Assembly: GCA_030613345.1 (NCBI GenBank)
Contig: JAUWMD010000002.1
Span: 1 to 33,289, forward strand
DNA from: Candidatus Krumholzibacteriota bacterium
GTDB lineage: Bacteria; Krumholzibacteriota; Krumholzibacteriia; Krumholzibacteriales; Krumholzibacteriaceae
Direction: 5' to 3'
Length of the DNA stretch: 33,289 nucleotides
Under the pieces are notes generated by a model. The model ran no database searches. It saw nothing but the letters and a program-made list of their open reading frames with translations, and had not been told where the DNA came from. Made by a program: the position numbers and the translations under genes. Within the stretch, counting starts at the first letter, position 1. Each line of letters begins with the position of its first letter. Below, in pieces: positions 8,900-16,720 of the stretch.

Positions 8900-8917
8900 G
8901 TAGAATACTCTGCCAGG

Positions 8918-9586
8918 TCATCTAGGCCTGAATCCGATCGTTACGCGTACCCACATTGACGTGGGAACGCCTCTTATTTCGCCCGGAATAAACTTGTATC
9001 GGCGTGCGGCCTCGATGGCGGTCCTGTTGAGCGACTCCTGCCGCATCCCCTTGGCCAGCCTGATCTCCTCTACCTCACCCTGTACGTTGACGAAGAGAAG
9101 CAGCTCGACTCCTCCGTTGATCTCTCCGTTGATATCGTCGGGGATGGTGGGGAGTGAGATGTTTATCGGTTTCGGCTCGACCGTGGTGAGCCTCGGTCCG
9201 GGCCTTCCGTCACTTCCGCCGCTCCTGCTGCCGCTCTGTATCGGATCGATCGTCAGTGAGGGCTCGCCGAGCTCCTCGATGAACGATCTCTCGCGGTCCT
9301 CCTCCTCCGTGTCCGAGGGCTGCTCCTCGACGATGACGGCCTGGGGAAAATCGGGATAGGGGATGAGGGAGAACGGCCTGTTGATGTAAACAAAATCGGA
9401 TGTTCCTTCATCGCCGGGCGGCTTCGTCCGCAAGACCTCGAGATATTCGAGTTTGAAGAAAGCGAAGATGGCGAGGTGTACGAGGAGGGTAGCCCCGATT
9501 ATCAGAAGCCAGCCCTTCCTGGTCCTGGAGTGACTGTGAAAGGGTCTCTTTCTACGGGAAGCTTCAGTTGCGTCAGGACTGGACAT
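8918..9586 (-). CDS. TonB-family energy-transducer-like protein
   Basis: The 222-aa protein has a basic cytoplasmic N-terminus, one transmembrane helix (about residues 25-46), an acidic/Pro- and Gly-containing periplasmic linker, and a C-terminal TonB domain (about 150-222). The C-domain reads GGVELLLFVNVQGEVEEIRL, then a helix with LNRTAIEAARRYKF and a last strand with MWVRVTIGF, as in TonB C-terminal domains. TonB proteins pass proton-motive energy from ExbB/ExbD to outer-membrane receptors; no exbB, exbD or receptor is in the window. It converges on the FG-GAP protein gene and diverges from pgsA. The start has only a weak ribosome binding site. Confidence 0.82.
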   Translation of the reverse strand: MSSPDATEASRRKRPFHSHSRTRKGWLLIIGATLLVHLAIFAFFKLEYLEVLRTKPPGDEGTSDFVYINRPFSLIPYPDFPQAVIVEEQPSDTEEEDRERSFIEELGEPSLTIDPIQSGSRSGGSDGRPGPRLTTVEPKPINISLPTIPDDINGEINGGVELLLFVNVQGEVEEIRLAKGMRQESLNRTAIEAARRYKFIPGEIRGVPTSMWVRVTIGFRPR

Positions 9587-9689
9587 ATAGCCGTCTTTTC
9601 GGGAGAATCCCTTTTTCAGTTATCATTCTCACATGTATTAGTATATTATCTCGAGGGAATGCTGGCAAGAGACCAGGGCGGCTGACTTC

Positions 9690-10322
9690 ATGAGAAGGAT
9701 CGAGCGTAGAGATATCACGGTGCCAAACGTCCTGACGGTGCTCAGGATGTTGATGGCGTTAGCAGCTGCGTTTCTGCTGGTCTCCGGAAACGGCCAAAAG
9801 GCGGTCGCCGCCTCGCTTATACTCGTGGCAATGCTCCTCGATTATTTCGACGGTTGGTACGCGAGGAAGTTCCGCCAGACGACCAGCCTCGGCGCCCATC
9901 TCGACCCCTTCGCCGACAAGGTGATGATCACCGTACTCTTCATCGCGCTGGTTCTCGAGCTGCGGTCTCCATGGTTCACATTCTTCGTATGCGTAATCCT
10001 CGCGAGGGAACTGGTTATAACGATATATCGCTGGAGGGTCCACGAGAGGTCCGGAACGCTCATCCCGGCGAGTCCACTCGGGAAGATCAAGACAGTCGTA
10101 CAATGTATTGTGGGCGGCTCGCTGATCTTTTATATTTATTTATACCCGGGTATGATACCGGAAAACCACCGGATGATATTCGTCGCCATGCTGTTGACGA
10201 CGTTCATCACCGTCGATTCGGGCCTGAAGTATGTACTGCCGAGCTGCAGTGACGGAAAGAAGCGGTCTGTGATAGAACGGTTGATGCAACATGTCTTCGG
10301 AGTGGGCGCAAGGGAGGTATGA
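9690..10322 (+). CDS. pgsA: CDP-alcohol phosphatidyltransferase, PgsA type
   Basis: The enzyme makes phosphatidylglycerol phosphate from CDP-diacylglycerol and glycerol-3-phosphate at the inner membrane. The full family signature D-x2-DG-x2-AR-x8-G-x3-D-x3-D is present: Asp51, Asp54, Gly55, Ala58, Arg59, Gly68, Asp72 and Asp76. Several hydrophobic segments cover the rest of the 210 residues, and the N-terminal VPNVLTVLRM is typical of PgsA. Related CDP-alcohol enzymes share the signature, so the glycerol-phosphate specificity is by resemblance. The nitroreductase start lies one base after the stop, which suggests translational coupling. Confidence 0.88.
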   Translation: MRRIERRDITVPNVLTVLRMLMALAAAFLLVSGNGQKAVAASLILVAMLLDYFDGWYARKFRQTTSLGAHLDPFADKVMITVLFIALVLELRSPWFTFFVCVILARELVITIYRWRVHERSGTLIPASPLGKIKTVVQCIVGGSLIFYIYLYPGMIPENHRMIFVAMLLTTFITVDSGLKYVLPSCSDGKKRSVIERLMQHVFGVGAREV

Positions 10323-10323
10323 T

Positions 10324-10848
10324 TTGAACATCTACGATGCGATAAGGAACCGGGTCAGCACACGGGCATACCTGCCCGATCCCGTCGAAGAAGAAAAGCT
10401 GGAAAGGATACTGGAAGCGGCCAGGCTGGCGCCGTCGGGAAAGAACGGACAGCCGTGGACATTCATAGTGATCACTGATGCCGATACCCGTGAAAGGCTC
10501 GTTCCTGCCTGCAAGAACCAGAAGTTCGTGGGCGAAGCCCCCGTAGTAGTGGCGGTATGCGGCCGGGAAGAGCTCGCATACCAGAAGATGGGTGGTTACT
10601 GGAACAGCCTGCCCGTTGATATCGGGATAGCCCTCGAACATCTCATGCTTGCCGCCGAGGCCGAGGGGCTCGGGACCTGCTGGATAGGAGCATTTGCGGA
10701 AGAAGAAGTAAGGGAGATACTCGAGGTACCCGCCGAGGTCAAGATCCTGGCCCTTACTCCTGTGGGTTATCCGGCGGTAGATAAGGTATTCCGCAAGAGG
10801 AAGCCGCTCGACGAGATCGTGATGAAGGAGAAGTGGGAGAAGAGATGA
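10324..10848 (+). CDS. Nitroreductase-family FMN oxidoreductase
   Basis: A 174-aa single-domain flavoprotein of the nitroreductase superfamily, which reduces nitro compounds, quinones or flavins with NAD(P)H. Signatures are the N-terminal RNRVSTRAY with the FMN-binding arginines, LAPSGKNGQPW, and the C-terminal GLGTCWIGAF. I choose TTG 10324: AGGGAGG at 10311-10317 is 6 nt upstream, and the protein then starts NIYDAIRNR like the family. The alternative ATG 10291 would sit inside pgsA and lacks such a site. The substrate cannot be told. The next gene overlaps the stop by 4 nt. Confidence 0.87.
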   Translation: MNIYDAIRNRVSTRAYLPDPVEEEKLERILEAARLAPSGKNGQPWTFIVITDADTRERLVPACKNQKFVGEAPVVVAVCGREELAYQKMGGYWNSLPVDIGIALEHLMLAAEAEGLGTCWIGAFAEEEVREILEVPAEVKILALTPVGYPAVDKVFRKRKPLDEIVMKEKWEKR

Positions 10849-11270
10849 TGAAGAGATGCCTGAGAACATCGCTTATCCTCCTGATGACAGGTACCTTCGT
10901 ATCCGCCACACAGGCGGCGCTTGCCAGGCCGGGAAGCCCGGAAGGTGAAGGATCCGGCGGGAGCTGCTTCACAGAAAACAGCATGCTCGACCTGTCAGGT
11001 CTGGCCGTCGACACAAGTGCTCTACTGCCGGCGACGGTCAGCCTTTCGGCAGCAGCGGCGGCCGATACGTTCGAGACCTACGAGATAGAGCTGGAGGATG
11101 AAGGCAAAAAGGGGATCAACTACAAGGCCATCATCGGGTTAACGTTAGCCGCAGCGTTTATCGGCTATGCGCTCTATATCATGCTCGTTCCCGACGAAGA
11201 GGAGGAGACACCGGATATTCCGGGCAAGGAGCCTCCAATCGCTCTGATCACGATCCCGTTCGGGGGATGA
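10845..11270 (+). CDS. Small exported protein with C-terminal membrane helix, unknown function
   Basis: I do not recognise this 141-aa protein. It has a signal-peptide-like N-terminus (about residues 5-28), a low-complexity Gly/Ser/Ala region, an acidic patch, and one predicted transmembrane helix (about 98-120, IIGLTLAAAFIGYALYIMLV), then an acidic Pro-rich tail. The start ATG 10845 overlaps the nitroreductase stop, with GGGAG 5 nt upstream; ATG 10848 is equally possible. The last 23 bases overlap the 3' end of the opposite-strand lipoprotein gene. It might be a small membrane-anchored periplasmic protein; nothing shows its job. Confidence 0.6.
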   Translation: MMKRCLRTSLILLMTGTFVSATQAALARPGSPEGEGSGGSCFTENSMLDLSGLAVDTSALLPATVSLSAAAAADTFETYEIELEDEGKKGINYKAIIGLTLAAAFIGYALYIMLVPDEEEETPDIPGKEPPIALITIPFGG

Positions 11271-13260
11271 TCTTGAATGACCTCTTCCCGAACACCCTGA
11301 ATCCTGCCACCAGATCCTCGATCTCGAGCATGAACATGTACATTCCAGGTTCGAGCGAGCTCGCATCCAGCATCATGGCATCCGAAGTCGCGGTCGCGTC
11401 TGTACTCTGCTCGATCGAGCTCAATATGTAGACATGCGGCTCCGGTCTCGAATCGCGGACGCTGGCAGTGATCCAGGCCCATGTCCCGGACGGGCCGTCC
11501 CGACCAGATGACGAGGTGACACTCCAGGTCAGCCTGTATCGTGCGAGGTTCTCCTCGTTCCTCTTCAGATTGTAGATCTCGTAGGAGATGCAGAGTGAGG
11601 ATCCGGTCTCGTACGAAGGCAGCGGATCTACCAGGGCTGTGCAGGTACCATCCTCATCCTGCAGGGAGAACCTGATCCCGCTGAGCGAGAGATGGCCTCC
11701 GCTGAGATCGAGTATGGTCAACGGGCTCCTGTACACTGCCCTGCCCGGCGGTCTCCCGCCGATGATCTCCAGAGCGAAGCTGCTTTCCAGCTGAAGAGGG
11801 GGCAACTCGATGCTGAATGGAAAAACGCACCAAACGACCGAGGTCTTCTCGAAACGATGCAGTGTATCGGGATCGAAGAAGATCTTCTCCGTGAGAAAAA
11901 TTTTCCAGTCGTTGTCGAACAGGGTGAAGTCCAGTTCGTACTCCGCGTCCCGGAAGTCGAGAGTAGAGTCGGGTATCGCCAGCGCCAGGTCGACGCGCGT
12001 TTCGTCTCCCGTTCCCCTGAACTGCACGTTCTCGACACTGACAGGCATGTATCCGTACTCGATGGGGAATGTATACATCTGCTTGATGTTCTGCAGGATT
12101 CCCTCGGTTATCATCGCGTAGTCATGGAACCTGGGGTCGATCGGAATGTGATAGTTACCGCTCAGGAACTCGTCCTGGAAGAAGAGAAGGAACATCTTGT
12201 CGCCGTGGATATATGTCCACACCACGAATGACCCGTCAAGCCCCGAGCCGATGTCGAGGAGGATGGACGGCGGCAGACCGTAGCTGACGAGCGCCCTTCC
12301 GCGGGCTGTCTCGATCCCATCGAGGCCGAGTCTCTCGTTGGTCAGCAGCGACTCTGTCAGAAAGATCCTGATGTAATGCTCGAACCTGCGTTCGTTGAGG
12401 GCGGTCGCCGGAGTGGGATCGTTCATGATCCAGAACTTACGGTTGAAATCGGCGCGGTTCCTCTCGTCGAAATTCTGGTAGGCGTCTCTTTCGTCAATGG
12501 GGAGAAGGAGGGAGACGTCCTCGTACATGTACCTCGTCTCTCCGTCCATCAATGCCAGGGCTGATTCGAATTCAGCCCCGGCCGTCTCGAACCTCGTCCT
12601 GTGCAGGGCGACGCATGCGGAGAGAAGCCGGAATCTGTATGACTCGGGATAATACTCCGCGCCTGTGCGGGCGCAGCCGGCGCACACGTCGAACCGTTCC
12701 TTCAGATAATTGAGCAGCCCGAGATCGAAGAGGGTCTCCTCGTGTCTTCCGTATATGTTGTTCGCCCTGCGGTAATACTTTATCGCGTCGTCGAGGCGCC
12801 TGTCCGAGCACATGTTCTTCAGGTAGAGGTCTTTCTCGATCCGCCCCCTGTGATACCACGCCTGAAAGCATCCCGGATCGAGGTCTATAGCCCGCTCGAG
12901 CGACCTGCAGGCCGACCCTGTGAACTGTCTTGCGTAGAGGGTCAGCCCCCGTTCGACGTGATAAGAGGGATTGTCGGGATCGAGCTCGATAGCCCTGTCG
13001 ATCGCATTCATCGACCTGAGTCTCGATTCGGGAGTCCCCGCCGCGCGATAGCATACGGCAAGCATGCGGAAGAGCTCCGGGTCGTCCGCCTCTGCCCGCA
13101 GAGCCTTCTCGAGGGCCATGATCGTGTCGGCAGCGCATTCCCTCAGCTCGAAGTCGTAAGTATCGATGAAATCGTCATCCAGTGTAGGCGGATGCATTCC
13201 GCTGCACGAAACGGCGAGGAATAAGGCGATAATCGAGATTGCGAGCAGAGACCTCGGCAA
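11248..13260 (-). CDS. TPR lipoprotein with GWxTD-like domain
   Basis: The 670-aa product starts best at TTG 13260: GGAGG lies 7 nt upstream, and the N-terminus becomes a clean lipoprotein signal with LAVSC lipobox (Cys19). A start at GTG 13293 would add eleven polar residues. Residues about 45-225 form TPR-like repeats (AIDRAIELDPDNPSYHVERG, then LERAIDLDPGCFQAWYHRG). The middle holds a GWxTD-like domain: FWIMNDPTPATALNE, then IETARGRALVSYGLPPSI, where the usual GWxTDRGR is changed to GIETARGR. The C-terminal third is beta-rich. GWxTD proteins are exported proteins of unknown role in FCB-type and acidobacterial lineages. Outer-membrane anchoring is inferred. Confidence 0.75.
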   Translation of the reverse strand: MPRSLLAISIIALFLAVSCSGMHPPTLDDDFIDTYDFELRECAADTIMALEKALRAEADDPELFRMLAVCYRAAGTPESRLRSMNAIDRAIELDPDNPSYHVERGLTLYARQFTGSACRSLERAIDLDPGCFQAWYHRGRIEKDLYLKNMCSDRRLDDAIKYYRRANNIYGRHEETLFDLGLLNYLKERFDVCAGCARTGAEYYPESYRFRLLSACVALHRTRFETAGAEFESALALMDGETRYMYEDVSLLLPIDERDAYQNFDERNRADFNRKFWIMNDPTPATALNERRFEHYIRIFLTESLLTNERLGLDGIETARGRALVSYGLPPSILLDIGSGLDGSFVVWTYIHGDKMFLLFFQDEFLSGNYHIPIDPRFHDYAMITEGILQNIKQMYTFPIEYGYMPVSVENVQFRGTGDETRVDLALAIPDSTLDFRDAEYELDFTLFDNDWKIFLTEKIFFDPDTLHRFEKTSVVWCVFPFSIELPPLQLESSFALEIIGGRPPGRAVYRSPLTILDLSGGHLSLSGIRFSLQDEDGTCTALVDPLPSYETGSSLCISYEIYNLKRNEENLARYRLTWSVTSSSGRDGPSGTWAWITASVRDSRPEPHVYILSSIEQSTDATATSDAMMLDASSLEPGMYMFMLEIEDLVAGFRVFGKRSFKIIPRTGS

Positions 13261-13300
13261 CGGAATACCTCCACCGGTGGGCTTCCGGGACACTTTAAAT

Positions 13301-13327
13301 ATTATATCACAATGTGTTAGAGGTCAA
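13301..13327 (-). promoter_or_regulatory. Putative promoter of the GWxTD-like lipoprotein gene
   Basis: On the minus strand TTGACC (13327-13322) and a perfect TATAAT (13306-13301) preceded by TGA, an extended -10. The 15-bp spacer is short but tolerable with an extended -10. It lies about 40 nt upstream of the TTG start. Confidence 0.5.
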
Positions 13328-13434
13328 GCGGGCCGGGAGGGTGTCCGGTGGGCTTTCCCGGATTTCGAGGGAACGATAATTGCTTGTAATTCATCGGAAT
13401 AGTACGCTTTGAAACGCTGCAGAGGTAGAGTCAG

Positions 13435-14886
13435 ATGACCGAGATGCTGCTCGAAACACTTCCTGCCGGATTCAGGAAGCTCGAAGCCATGGTCCACAGC
13501 CTGGCGAGACTCCTGATGCAGAGGAATCTTTTCCCCGATTCTCATCCGTCTGTGAAGAACGCACTCGATGGTTTCATGGAGTCACTCGGCTCGCTCATCG
13601 ATAACAGGACTTCCGTGGTGCTGAGGGTAAGAGATGGATCGATACGACTGCTCAACTTCGAGGTCGACATCACCGACACGAATGACAACGCTGTTCATTT
13701 TCTGAGGAGAGCGCTGGACGGTCTCTCGATCGGGGAGATCGAGTTCTTTTCAGGGATCGGACCGGACGAGGCCCTGGCGTTTGTCGAGATCGCGGCCGCG
13801 AGCATCAGGCGCGATACGTCGATAGATCTGCCGGCGATATGGCGCCGTATAGAGAAGATCAGGATCAGGCATTCGATTGACGGAAACGACGATACCGCAC
13901 CGAAAGAACGTCTTCCCGTTGAGCCCGGCAGGAAAGAGGGCGAGCGCCTGGGGGTTGAGTCTCCCGAGGGAGTGAGTGCCGTGTCCCGCATGATCAGCGG
14001 AGTGCTCAGCAGGCTGGCCAAGATCAGCTCGGACGAGAGCGGCAGGGCGGGAAGGATGATCATTGAAACGGTCGAGCGTGAGGGCGGCAGCAGCACGACA
14101 TTACTTCTCCTCAAGTCGCTGAAGGAATACGACGACTATACGTTCGATCATTCGATCAATGTCGCAGTTATCTCCGCGGCGATTGCGCGGCGGATTGGAT
14201 ACAGCGAAGAGGAAACGGGGCGGATAGGTTCGGCCGCGATCATGCACGACATCGGGAAACTCTATGTCCCGCGCGAGATAATCCACAAGGAGGGCAAGCT
14301 GTCTCCCACCGAATGGCAGAAGGTCAAGCGCCATCCCGTGGACGGTGAGAGAATTCTCCGCGAAGAGGGATTGGATGTACTCGCCCGTCGTGTAGCGTAC
14401 GAGCACCACATGCGCTTCGATATGAAGGGGTATCCGATGCCGAAGCCGGGCGAGAATTGCCTCGAGGCGAGCAACATAGTGAGGATAGCGGATACGTATG
14501 ATGCACTGACGACGAAGCGGCCGTACAGGAAACAGATCAGCCCTTTCGAGGCTCTCAAGCTGATGGAGAGGGGGAGAGGAACAGAATTCCACCCGGTATA
14601 TTTCGATTTATTCCTCGGTGTGATGGGGAATGTTCCTATCGGGAGTGTCCTGGTCCTCGAGACCGGGGAGAGGGTCGTGGTCGTAGAGATCGGCGCCAAT
14701 GGGAGACTGCCCAGAGCAAGGATTATCTCCGACAGCTACGGCAACGAGATAAAGGACGGCCCCGTCATCGATCTCGGCGAAACCGATCCCGAGACGGGAG
14801 CGTCGAAATACAGGGTGGACAGCATTTCGGACAGTCCGGTCAGGAATGTCGACATAGGCAAGTATATCACGGTAAGCGGTGACTGA
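13435..14886 (+). CDS. HD-GYP domain phosphodiesterase-like protein
   Basis: HD-GYP proteins are usually metal-dependent phosphodiesterases that degrade cyclic di-GMP. The C-terminal part (about residues 225-400) has His239, the HD pair His271-Asp272 in MHDIGK, His300, His324-His325, GYP at 332-334 and Asp353 in ADTYDAL. The consensus HHExxDGxGYP reads HHMRFDMKGYP here, so the Glu and one Gly are replaced. Metal ligands appear intact, so activity is plausible but unproven. The N-terminal 160 residues are helical with no recognised sensor, and the last 80 residues form a beta-rich tail. There is no signal peptide or TM helix, so it is cytoplasmic. ATG 13435 follows GAGGT. Confidence 0.86.
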   Translation: MTEMLLETLPAGFRKLEAMVHSLARLLMQRNLFPDSHPSVKNALDGFMESLGSLIDNRTSVVLRVRDGSIRLLNFEVDITDTNDNAVHFLRRALDGLSIGEIEFFSGIGPDEALAFVEIAAASIRRDTSIDLPAIWRRIEKIRIRHSIDGNDDTAPKERLPVEPGRKEGERLGVESPEGVSAVSRMISGVLSRLAKISSDESGRAGRMIIETVEREGGSSTTLLLLKSLKEYDDYTFDHSINVAVISAAIARRIGYSEEETGRIGSAAIMHDIGKLYVPREIIHKEGKLSPTEWQKVKRHPVDGERILREEGLDVLARRVAYEHHMRFDMKGYPMPKPGENCLEASNIVRIADTYDALTTKRPYRKQISPFEALKLMERGRGTEFHPVYFDLFLGVMGNVPIGSVLVLETGERVVVVEIGANGRLPRARIISDSYGNEIKDGPVIDLGETDPETGASKYRVDSISDSPVRNVDIGKYITVSGD

Positions 14887-14900
14887 ACCCGGAAGAAGAT

Positions 14901-14945
14901 AAAAGCCCAGGACGATCATCCTCACGTGCGATGATCATCCCGGGC
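14901..14945 (-). terminator. Terminator for the small secreted protein gene
   Basis: A 16-bp inverted repeat (14905-14920 with 14930-14945, 9-nt loop). Read on the minus strand the two imperfect positions become G-U pairs and the stem is followed by TTTTATCTTC; on the plus strand they are A-C mismatches with no T-tract. It therefore serves mainly the minus-strand gene ending at 14970. Confidence 0.8.
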
Positions 14946-14969
14946 GTCATCATTTCAGCCTGCAGAGTC

Positions 14970-15365
14970 CTAGAGCGTCCCGGTCTTTCCGATCTGCTTG
15001 ATCTTTCCGAATGCGGTCCAGGTGTAGGCGACCTTGTCGGACTTGGAATATATGACGAATTCTACCGATTTGCCGTCCTTGAGTGCGGTGTTCGTCCTTG
15101 CAAGAAAATCCTCTCCGTCCGTGACCGTGATCCAGCCTCTGGGCGCGAATACGTCGACTATCGCCGCTTCGGGGTCGATGAGCCTCAGAGCATAAACATT
15201 GTTGCCGGATGCCGTTATCCGGACTCTCACCATGAACAGGCCATCATCCATCGGAGTGACGCTTTTGGTGATCCTTGGCGCCGCGGCCATTACGGAATGA
15301 CCGGCGATCGCCATGAGCAGTACGGCGACGGAAACAACTATCGCTCTCTTCCTTAGTGTGGACAT
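14970..15365 (-). CDS. Small secreted protein, unknown function
   Basis: A 131-aa protein with a clear signal peptide (about residues 1-28, ending VMAAA) and a beta-rich mature part with no cysteine. I do not recognise a family; the alternating hydrophobic strands (MVRVRITASG, NVYALRLIDPEAAIVDVFA, VEFVIYSKSDKVAYTWTAFG) suggest a compact beta-sandwich. ATG 15365 sits behind AAAGGGAG. It is a single-gene unit with a strong-looking promoter (TATAAT with extended -10) and a strong terminator, which suggests high expression of a periplasmic or extracellular protein. A hairpin lies in its leader at 15411-15426. Confidence 0.65.
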   Translation of the reverse strand: MSTLRKRAIVVSVAVLLMAIAGHSVMAAAPRITKSVTPMDDGLFMVRVRITASGNNVYALRLIDPEAAIVDVFAPRGWITVTDGEDFLARTNTALKDGKSVEFVIYSKSDKVAYTWTAFGKIKQIGKTGTL

Positions 15366-15410
15366 CTTATTTACTCCCTTTTTGTTACCAGCGATGCTTG
15401 ATTTAGAGCG

Positions 15411-15426
15411 TGAGCGAAAACGCTCA
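15411..15426 (-). other. Leader hairpin upstream of the small secreted protein
   Basis: A perfect 6-bp stem (15411-15416 with 15421-15426) with a 4-nt loop (UUUU in the minus-strand transcript) falls in the leader about 46 nt before the start codon. It might stabilise the mRNA; no riboswitch class is recognised. Confidence 0.35.
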
Positions 15427-15448
15427 ATACCTTGCCCTGCATATGAAT

Positions 15449-15477
15449 ATTATACCATATTAAAATATCCGTGTCGA
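15449..15477 (-). promoter_or_regulatory. Promoter of the small secreted protein gene
   Basis: On the minus strand TCGACA (15477-15472), 17-bp spacer and perfect TATAAT (15454-15449) preceded by TGG (extended -10). The best promoter match in the window. Confidence 0.7.
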
Positions 15478-15612
15478 GAGGCTAAAATCATTTGAGGCGG
15501 GGGGAATCACTGGTATTATGGCATGTAACTTTCACGTAAGGTGCATGTGAACGGACAGGGATGCGATTCCGGGAGAAACGAAACTCTATATATTTTGGTG
15601 TAAAGGACTTAC

Positions 15613-15984
15613 ATGCCTAATAAGATTATGATCGTAGATGACGAAATGCATCTTGCACGTATACTGCAATTCACACTCGAACATGAAGGCTATGATGTTG
15701 TAACGGCTTTTGATGGCAAGGAAGCACTGGATCTCCTCGAGCGTGAGGCGCCCGACCTGGTGATCCTCGACCTGATGCTCCCCATCGTGGATGGCTACAA
15801 GATCTGCAATATAATAAAAAACGGAGACAGGTTCAGGGATACCCCCGTGATCATACTCTCCGCCAGAGACTTCGGCAGGGAAGAGCTCGACGAGCCGCTG
15901 AACGCGGATCTACTCATGGGAAAGCCCTTCAACACAGAGCATCTGCTCGGCGAAATATCGAGACTTTTGGGGATAGAAGCCTAG
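15613..15984 (+). CDS. Single-domain response regulator (CheY-like receiver)
   Basis: A 123-aa stand-alone receiver domain. The acidic pocket is Asp9/Asp10, the phospho-acceptor Asp53 (VILDLML), the switch Ser83 (IILSARD) and the conserved Lys104 in MGKPF. There is no output domain, so it acts by protein-protein contact or phospho-relay. No histidine kinase is adjacent. ATG 15613 follows AAAGGA by 5 nt. The stop overlaps by 4 nt the 3' end of the opposite-strand membrane protein gene. An HD-GYP gene lies 0.7 kb upstream, but a link is only conjecture. Confidence 0.9.
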   Translation: MPNKIMIVDDEMHLARILQFTLEHEGYDVVTAFDGKEALDLLEREAPDLVILDLMLPIVDGYKICNIIKNGDRFRDTPVIILSARDFGREELDEPLNADLLMGKPFNTEHLLGEISRLLGIEA

Positions 15985-16616
15985 ACGGGCTGCATGAACA
16001 GCGCATCATCGGTTCCGCTGCTGCCGGCTGATTCACCCTCACGGCCTGCGGAATCCACACATATACGCAGCTTTTTCTCCCCGATCATATTTTCGATGGA
16101 GGCCCTTGCTTCACCGGCTCCCGGGCCGGAGAGGGCGGTGAGACTCTTCTCGAGAGTGGCTATCTCATGCTTCTCTCTCTCACGGGTCTCGTGGACGACG
16201 ATATTCCACTTCGCTTCAAACTCGCCGAAGGGTCCTGATTCGCGGGTCTCGGGCGTTTCGGGGTATCTGTTCTCGGCCGCCTTTCTCAGGCCGGTCATTA
16301 CGATGCCGAGCGGGACGAACATCTTCGAGGTGATCATCCTGGAAAGGAACCAGAAAGACGCGATGACGACTGCAACGAATCCGGTCGTGTTGATGACGAG
16401 AATGGACTTGAGTTTCGTCACGATAGGTGCAAGCTCCGGAAACTGCGTAGCAACAGCCGTTTCGCTCGATAAGAGGGCGAAGTAGAAAGACATGCCGAAC
16501 GCGAACGCCACTGCGCTGGAACTCAATAGTACGATCAGTCCGCTTCGCATCCTGATCCCTGAAGTCATCTCGTCAGAATAGACATAACCTTTAGTCATTT
16601 CATCACTAACAGGCAT
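15981..16616 (-). CDS. Two-TM membrane protein with HAMP-like cytoplasmic region, unknown function
   Basis: A 211-aa protein, starting at ATG 16616 behind GGGGAG (6 nt spacing); an upstream start at 16679 lacks a comparable site. It has two hydrophobic helices (about residues 26-50 and 71-95) separated by a short external loop of about 20 residues. After TM2 comes a charged helical stretch (about 95-165, MFVPLGIVMTGLRKAAENRY through a Glu/Arg-rich helix) that resembles a HAMP linker and coiled coil, but no kinase, methyl-accepting or cyclase domain follows. The tail is polar and likely disordered. It may be co-transcribed with the DUF116 gene 104 nt upstream. No firm family. Confidence 0.55.
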   Translation of the reverse strand: MPVSDEMTKGYVYSDEMTSGIRMRSGLIVLLSSSAVAFAFGMSFYFALLSSETAVATQFPELAPIVTKLKSILVINTTGFVAVVIASFWFLSRMITSKMFVPLGIVMTGLRKAAENRYPETPETRESGPFGEFEAKWNIVVHETREREKHEIATLEKSLTALSGPGAGEARASIENMIGEKKLRICVDSAGREGESAGSSGTDDALFMQPV

Positions 16617-16720
16617 TTCAAACTCCCCGTTATACAGCGCCGGAAGAAATGGCACGATTTGCCATGATCCGAGGCTCACCGTTCCGACTGCATATTATCA
16701 ATAAATGTGCCAGAAGAGGC

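Noticed and set aside
8894..8917. CTGG/CCAG inverted repeat between the convergent FG-GAP and TonB genes
   Set aside because: A 4-bp stem with a long loop and no T-tract is not a credible terminator.
9601..9616. GGGA-GAA-TCCC followed by T5 as a terminator
   Set aside because: The stem is only about 4 bp and it lies between two divergent genes, where no transcript is expected to end.
10291..10323. ATG 10291 as the nitroreductase start
   Set aside because: It lies inside pgsA without a good ribosome binding site, whereas TTG 10324 has AGGGAGG 6 nt upstream and gives the family N-terminus.
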